Below, in pieces: positions 60,649 to 64,000 of a DNA stretch of 64,000 nt. Each line of letters opens with the position of its first letter. The first letter of the stretch is position 1. The DNA comes from an uncultured Collinsella sp. (GTDB lineage Bacteria; Actinomycetota; Coriobacteriia; Coriobacteriales; Coriobacteriaceae): NCBI GenBank assembly GCA_934647195.1, contig CAKUFD010000007.1, forward strand, positions 66,012 to 130,011, read 5' to 3'. Position numbers and translations under genes: made by a program. Below the pieces are notes generated by a model. The model ran no database searches. It had not been told where the DNA came from and was given only the letters and a program-made list of their open reading frames with translations.

Positions 60649-62154
60649 ATGTCTAGTGCATTCTTATTAGCAATTGATCGATATGCCGAAAAGACCGATC
60701 TGACATCGGCAAAAGCTGATGCCAGATCTATGAGGAGCCTCTGCGAATCTGTTTTTAACATCCCTTCCGAAAAAATTTTTGAGCGAGCGGGAGAGTGCGA
60801 TCACTATCTTATTCCAGTCCTGGTTAAAGAGTTTTGTAATAGTGCATCTAATCACGACGCCTGTCTCTTTTACTATTCTGGACATGGAGGGCATGCGCAC
60901 GATGGATCTGATTTCGCGCTTTATGGGTCGGATGGCCAGCCTGTACCCCTTTTATCCTTGATCAATTGCTTTGCTGGGTCATTTGCACATGTTCTTGTCG
61001 TGCTGGATTCCTGCTGCTCTGGTTCGGCGCGGGTTGGGACGATGTCGTTTGATTTCGTCAATCAATCTTCATCTGCCGTGACAGTCGTCTGTTCTTCTGG
61101 CCCTGCTGAATACTCTTATCCAGGCGATGATGAAATGCCAAGTCTATTTACCCGCGTTTTTGAATTTGCTTTTAAGAGTTTAACCGTTGGACGGCGTGCA
61201 TTCGTTCCGGTTTCCGACGCGCTGACCGTTCTCCAAGAGTCGATGGGCATGTACAACAGCAGGCACGAATCGGAGGGCATGCATCCGGTGGTGTACAACG
61301 ACTTGGGTTGTGATGCTGCTTTTCCGACGGGGTTAACTCCTTTTAAGAAAGCGGAGCCATATGAATTTGCATATGGTGGTTATAGTTTCATTGCTAATCA
61401 GATGAACTCAAGTAGTTATAGAAGGCTATGTATTTTTGTTACACAAATTGTGCCTTCACCAGTTAATCTGGACGAGCTTCTTTCCGTTCTCGATTCAGTA
61501 TATGTTAAGCAGGTAGTTCAGAAACTTGATATATATGAAAATGAGCAGCAAGAAAGACGCTTAGCCGGCAAGCCGCTAGCTTATGTCGAATTCAAGTTTT
61601 TCCCGGATGAGTTTGATCGTCTGACTTTAAATCCACAGTGGTGCTTTTATCGGAATTATCCTGATGTTCCGCATTCTGATTTGGGCGATAAATCGGATTT
61701 TGAATACGGGTCACTTTTAGCTAAAGAAAATGGCTCGTATTGTTATGTCCGAGAAGGATGTCTTTCCAGCAGAAGCGACGCTCTTTCGCTCGCGCGACAA
61801 TTCAATAATTTCTATGTACGTCTATTGTATTCGGTGGACTCTCTTCGAAAAGCATATGAAAGCGTTCTGAATGGGGAGTGCGAGGAAAGCCTGATTGCTG
61901 ACACTTGCCACAAATTGCGGGCACTAGTCGCAGAGCTGGATGAAGAGGCACTCGATATTCCGTTTGTTGAAAAAGAGCTTGTTTTGGAAGAGCAAGCAAA
62001 CCATCTAATTGGGATGGCTGGCTCCTTGGTGAATGCTATTTCGGTTTATGAGTCGCCTCTCAATCATTGCTACGACAAAGAGAGACGGCTTGAATTGATG
62101 AAGATATATCTAGGCCAATGTGCGGAGTCGCATCGTCTGCTATTCATTTCCTGA
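60649..62154 (+). CDS. Caspase-like (C14/metacaspase-type) protease with unknown C-terminal domain
   Basis: The 501-residue product starts with a caspase-like domain (about residues 1-225): FLLAIDRYAEKTDLTSAKAD, the catalytic His in LFYYSGHGGHAHD near residues 77-89, and the catalytic Cys in VVLDSCCSGSARVG near 118-131. The rest (about 240-501) is soluble, mixed strand-helix, ends in helical sequence and is not recognised. In defence islands such proteases act as effectors that kill the cell or activate partners. ATG 60649 follows GGGGG. The gene is 46 bases after the HigA-M78 gene and in the same direction, so one operon is likely. Confidence 0.8.
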   Translation: MSSAFLLAIDRYAEKTDLTSAKADARSMRSLCESVFNIPSEKIFERAGECDHYLIPVLVKEFCNSASNHDACLFYYSGHGGHAHDGSDFALYGSDGQPVPLLSLINCFAGSFAHVLVVLDSCCSGSARVGTMSFDFVNQSSSAVTVVCSSGPAEYSYPGDDEMPSLFTRVFEFAFKSLTVGRRAFVPVSDALTVLQESMGMYNSRHESEGMHPVVYNDLGCDAAFPTGLTPFKKAEPYEFAYGGYSFIANQMNSSSYRRLCIFVTQIVPSPVNLDELLSVLDSVYVKQVVQKLDIYENEQQERRLAGKPLAYVEFKFFPDEFDRLTLNPQWCFYRNYPDVPHSDLGDKSDFEYGSLLAKENGSYCYVREGCLSSRSDALSLARQFNNFYVRLLYSVDSLRKAYESVLNGECEESLIADTCHKLRALVAELDEEALDIPFVEKELVLEEQANHLIGMAGSLVNAISVYESPLNHCYDKERRLELMKIYLGQCAESHRLLFIS

Positions 62155-62505
62155 TTGCGTTTTGTGTAAAGCCAATAGTGGGTTTTAGCCGGTTCTCTAT
62201 CTTGGGTGAACGCTTTGTTCAGTTTCCTGATTCTTCCTTAATTCGCACTGCCATAGGGTTTCCTTGGGATTGCCGCCGCTGTCTTTCAGCTAGAAGAAAC
62301 TTTATAGAAAGTGGTGGAATTGGTTTGGACCTATGTCTGTCATAGGTTTGAAAGGGCTTCATGTTTTCTTTGGGCATCGATTTGACTTTGTGTTTTCTGA
62401 TGGGGCGGAAAAATGCCATTCTTTACAGAGTATTAAGAGAATGTTGAACGATAGCCTGTTAGACTTTATTTATCTGTCTATCGAGATTGTAAAGGTCTCT
62501 TTTCC
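62155..62505 (+). other. A/T-rich gap with small uncertain frames
   Basis: Two overlapping short frames exist: 62118-62345 (75 residues, starting inside the protease gene) and 62333-62509 (58 residues). Neither resembles a known family. The region probably holds a decayed gene and the promoter of the lysozyme gene at 62506. Confidence 0.35.
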
Positions 62506-62509
62506 ATGA
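62333..62509 (+). CDS. Possible 58-aa peptide upstream of the lysozyme gene
   Basis: ATG 62333 opens a frame MSVIGLKGLHVFFGHRFDFV that ends in TGA overlapping the lysozyme start (ATGA at 62506-62509). The overlap would suit translational coupling, but the ribosome site (GGACC) is weak and no family is recognised. It may be chance or a leftover. Confidence 0.25.
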   Translation: MSVIGLKGLHVFFGHRFDFVFSDGAEKCHSLQSIKRMLNDSLLDFIYLSIEIVKVSFP

Positions 62510-64000
62510 ATCGTTTCAAACGCGGAATCAAAACTAGCATCGTTCTTGCTCTCACCTACGTGCTGTGCGCGTCGGCGCTCCTGCAACCTATGGCTGTCTA
62601 TGCTGCCACGTTGCAAGCTCAGCAGCCTGCTGCCGAGACAGCTGGCACAGCCGGTACACAGGTCAGCTCTGCTGGGGACGCCTCGGGCGATGCCGACGAA
62701 GCGGGCAAAGACGCCGACTCTGCGGGGGCGGCACAAGACGGGACAACCCCTGCCGACGCTGCGGATGAAGACGAGAAAGCGGACAGCGAGGACGCTGTGG
62801 CTCCCGAGTCCCTCGATACTGAGGACGAACAAGAGGCAGATGGCACCGTAATTGCTGACAGCGAGGCAAACTCCTGGCGCTACCAGAACGGTGAGCTGCG
62901 TGGCGACCTGCAGGACGACAACGCAACCGACCTCGGCATCGAGTCTCGCTCGATGCACGAAATGCCCGAAGGCGCTACGCTGCAGGGCATCGATGTGAGT
63001 GGATACCAGAAAGATATCGATTGGCAGAAAGTCAAGGACGCGGGCATTGACTTTGCAATCCTGAAGATCGGCAACATCAACGCCCGTGAGACTGACGGAT
63101 GGTATACCGATAGCTATTTTCAGCGCAATGTGACTGAGTGCGAGCGCCTGGGTATTCCCTACGGCGTATACGCCTATTCGTACGCAAAGAATGCCGACGA
63201 GGCCGTGAAGGGTGCAGATCACATCATTGCGCTGTTAAAGGGGCATAACCCTACCTTGCCGGTATATCTCGACCTTGAAGATGAGAGCATCAAGGGCACC
63301 GATCACGCGTCGATCGCAAAGGCATTCTGCAACACGATCTCTGCCGCTGGCTACACTCCCGGTATCTACGCGAGCGCCAGCTGGTTCAAAAACATCCTGA
63401 CCGACCCGTGCTTTAGCAACAGCGGCTGGGGCATCTGGACCGCGCAGTACTGGTACGGGCAGCGCTACGACGCCTCTCTGGGCTTGGGCCCGGAGTATCC
63501 TGCCGAGTTTGACTGCTGGCAGTATTCGAGCCTCTCCACCGTACCGGGTGTCGATGGGAATTGCGATATTAACTACTGGTATGGAAATTCGATTCCGGAA
63601 ACTACGGATGATCCGATTGAATCCGAACTTGTAAAAGTTGCCCAGCGTTACAGCGCACAACTTGGCGCAATTACGGGAACGGCTTATAAGTTCGAAGATG
63701 ATGGCTGGAGGCTTGACTGCGAGCGCGGTAGTGCGGTGCTCTCGAAAAAGAGCGGCGCATATCCTGTTTGGGGAGATATCTATACGTACTGGAATTCGGA
63801 GTCGAACGCCAATTCCCTCGGCGCTCCTGTTGGCCAACCGCGCGAGTTTTCGACATCTCACGGGTCGGGATGGTCTCAGGACTTCGAACAGGGCGCCATC
63901 CAATGGAACGGTAGCGACGGCTACGTCTCCGTGCGCTCGGGCGCCATCCGCACCGAGTACGTGAGGCGCGGCTACCAGGCCGGGGCCCTCGGCTGGCCCG
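62506..64000 (+). CDS. Secreted GH25 lysozyme with LGFP-like repeats, cut by the window edge
   Basis: ATG 62506 starts MNRFKRGIKTSIVLALTYVL, a signal peptide with likely cleavage after VYA near residue 32. An acidic Ala/Asp/Glu-rich linker (about residues 40-125) follows. The GH25 muramidase domain (about 160-365) shows QGIDVSGYQKDIDWQKVK, ILKIGN, YLDLED near 254, and the CWQYSS region. From about residue 370 there are LGFP-like repeats (GSAVLSKKSGAY, SLGAPVG, ALGWP). It would cut peptidoglycan outside the cell. The frame is open to 64000; the C-terminus lies beyond the window. Confidence 0.9.
   Translation, partial: MNRFKRGIKTSIVLALTYVLCASALLQPMAVYAATLQAQQPAAETAGTAGTQVSSAGDASGDADEAGKDADSAGAAQDGTTPADAADEDEKADSEDAVAPESLDTEDEQEADGTVIADSEANSWRYQNGELRGDLQDDNATDLGIESRSMHEMPEGATLQGIDVSGYQKDIDWQKVKDAGIDFAILKIGNINARETDGWYTDSYFQRNVTECERLGIPYGVYAYSYAKNADEAVKGADHIIALLKGHNPTLPVYLDLEDESIKGTDHASIAKAFCNTISAAGYTPGIYASASWFKNILTDPCFSNSGWGIWTAQYWYGQRYDASLGLGPEYPAEFDCWQYSSLSTVPGVDGNCDINYWYGNSIPETTDDPIESELVKVAQRYSAQLGAITGTAYKFEDDGWRLDCERGSAVLSKKSGAYPVWGDIYTYWNSESNANSLGAPVGQPREFSTSHGSGWSQDFEQGAIQWNGSDGYVSVRSGAIRTEYVRRGYQAGALGWP

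Overview
The window looks like part of the chromosome of a Coriobacteriia gut anaerobe, most likely Collinsella or a close relative. This is inferred from the high-GC coding style together with an [FeFe]-hydrogenase next to acetate kinase and phosphotransacetylase, rubrerythrin, arginine deiminase plus ornithine carbamoyltransferase, and a complete branched-chain amino acid cluster. No rRNA is present, so the assignment rests on gene content only.

Bases 1-8750 form an accessory island. It is a chain of very small genes, several of them immunity or antitoxin types: a frameshifted immunity-like gene, a VbhA-like antitoxin, two paralogous immunity genes, a toxin-tip-like module, a cytidine deaminase, a DUF3784-like membrane protein and a HicB-like antitoxin. 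The genes are separated by about a dozen copies of a 36-bp repeat (GTTTTGGAGCAG...GGTAATCAAAC). The copies lie 300-1500 bp apart, some are degenerate, and one is inverted at the right end beside a 139-bp hairpin. A tRNA-Leu lies inside the array. Several genes are cut or fused exactly at repeat copies, so the repeats look like recombination junctions of a cassette array. This is the most novel structure in the window.

Bases 8785-22000 hold housekeeping and transport genes: an ADP-ribosylglycohydrolase, a GNAT acetyltransferase, an ABC exporter, a zinc-ribbon protein, a MacA/MacB-type three-gene efflux operon, arginine deiminase, a MetE-like methyltransferase and rubrerythrin. Bases 21900-30130 carry queA and then, on the minus strand, ilvA and ilvD-ilvB-ilvN-ilvC, with a T-box-like leader before ilvD. 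Bases 30200-36300 carry an ABC ATPase, endonuclease IV, and a polar amino acid ABC transporter whose permease has an extra extracytoplasmic domain.

Bases 36395-43200 hold an iron-dependent alcohol dehydrogenase, a flavodoxin/DUF3793 pair with a twin operator, an HMA-domain protein, a YugP-type peptidase, exonuclease VII and a HIT protein. Bases 43366-49581 are the fermentation cluster: ackA, a two-gene NAD(P)H-linked [FeFe]-hydrogenase, and pta. Bases 49736-58897 hold UDP-galactopyranose mutase and a glycosyltransferase, maf, a DJ-1-like protein, an RNA uracil methyltransferase, polyphosphate kinase and ornithine carbamoyltransferase.

Bases 59000-62200 are a second accessory island: a HigB-type toxin, a HigA-type antitoxin fused to an M78 metallopeptidase and a caspase-like protease in one orientation behind a perfect palindromic operator. 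A GH25 lysozyme with LGFP-like repeats runs off the right edge.

Intergenic regions carry several palindrome families. The clearest is an about 34-bp hairpin (TGTGACAAAA...TTTTGTCACA) with a constant loop, present eight times and showing compensatory stem changes.
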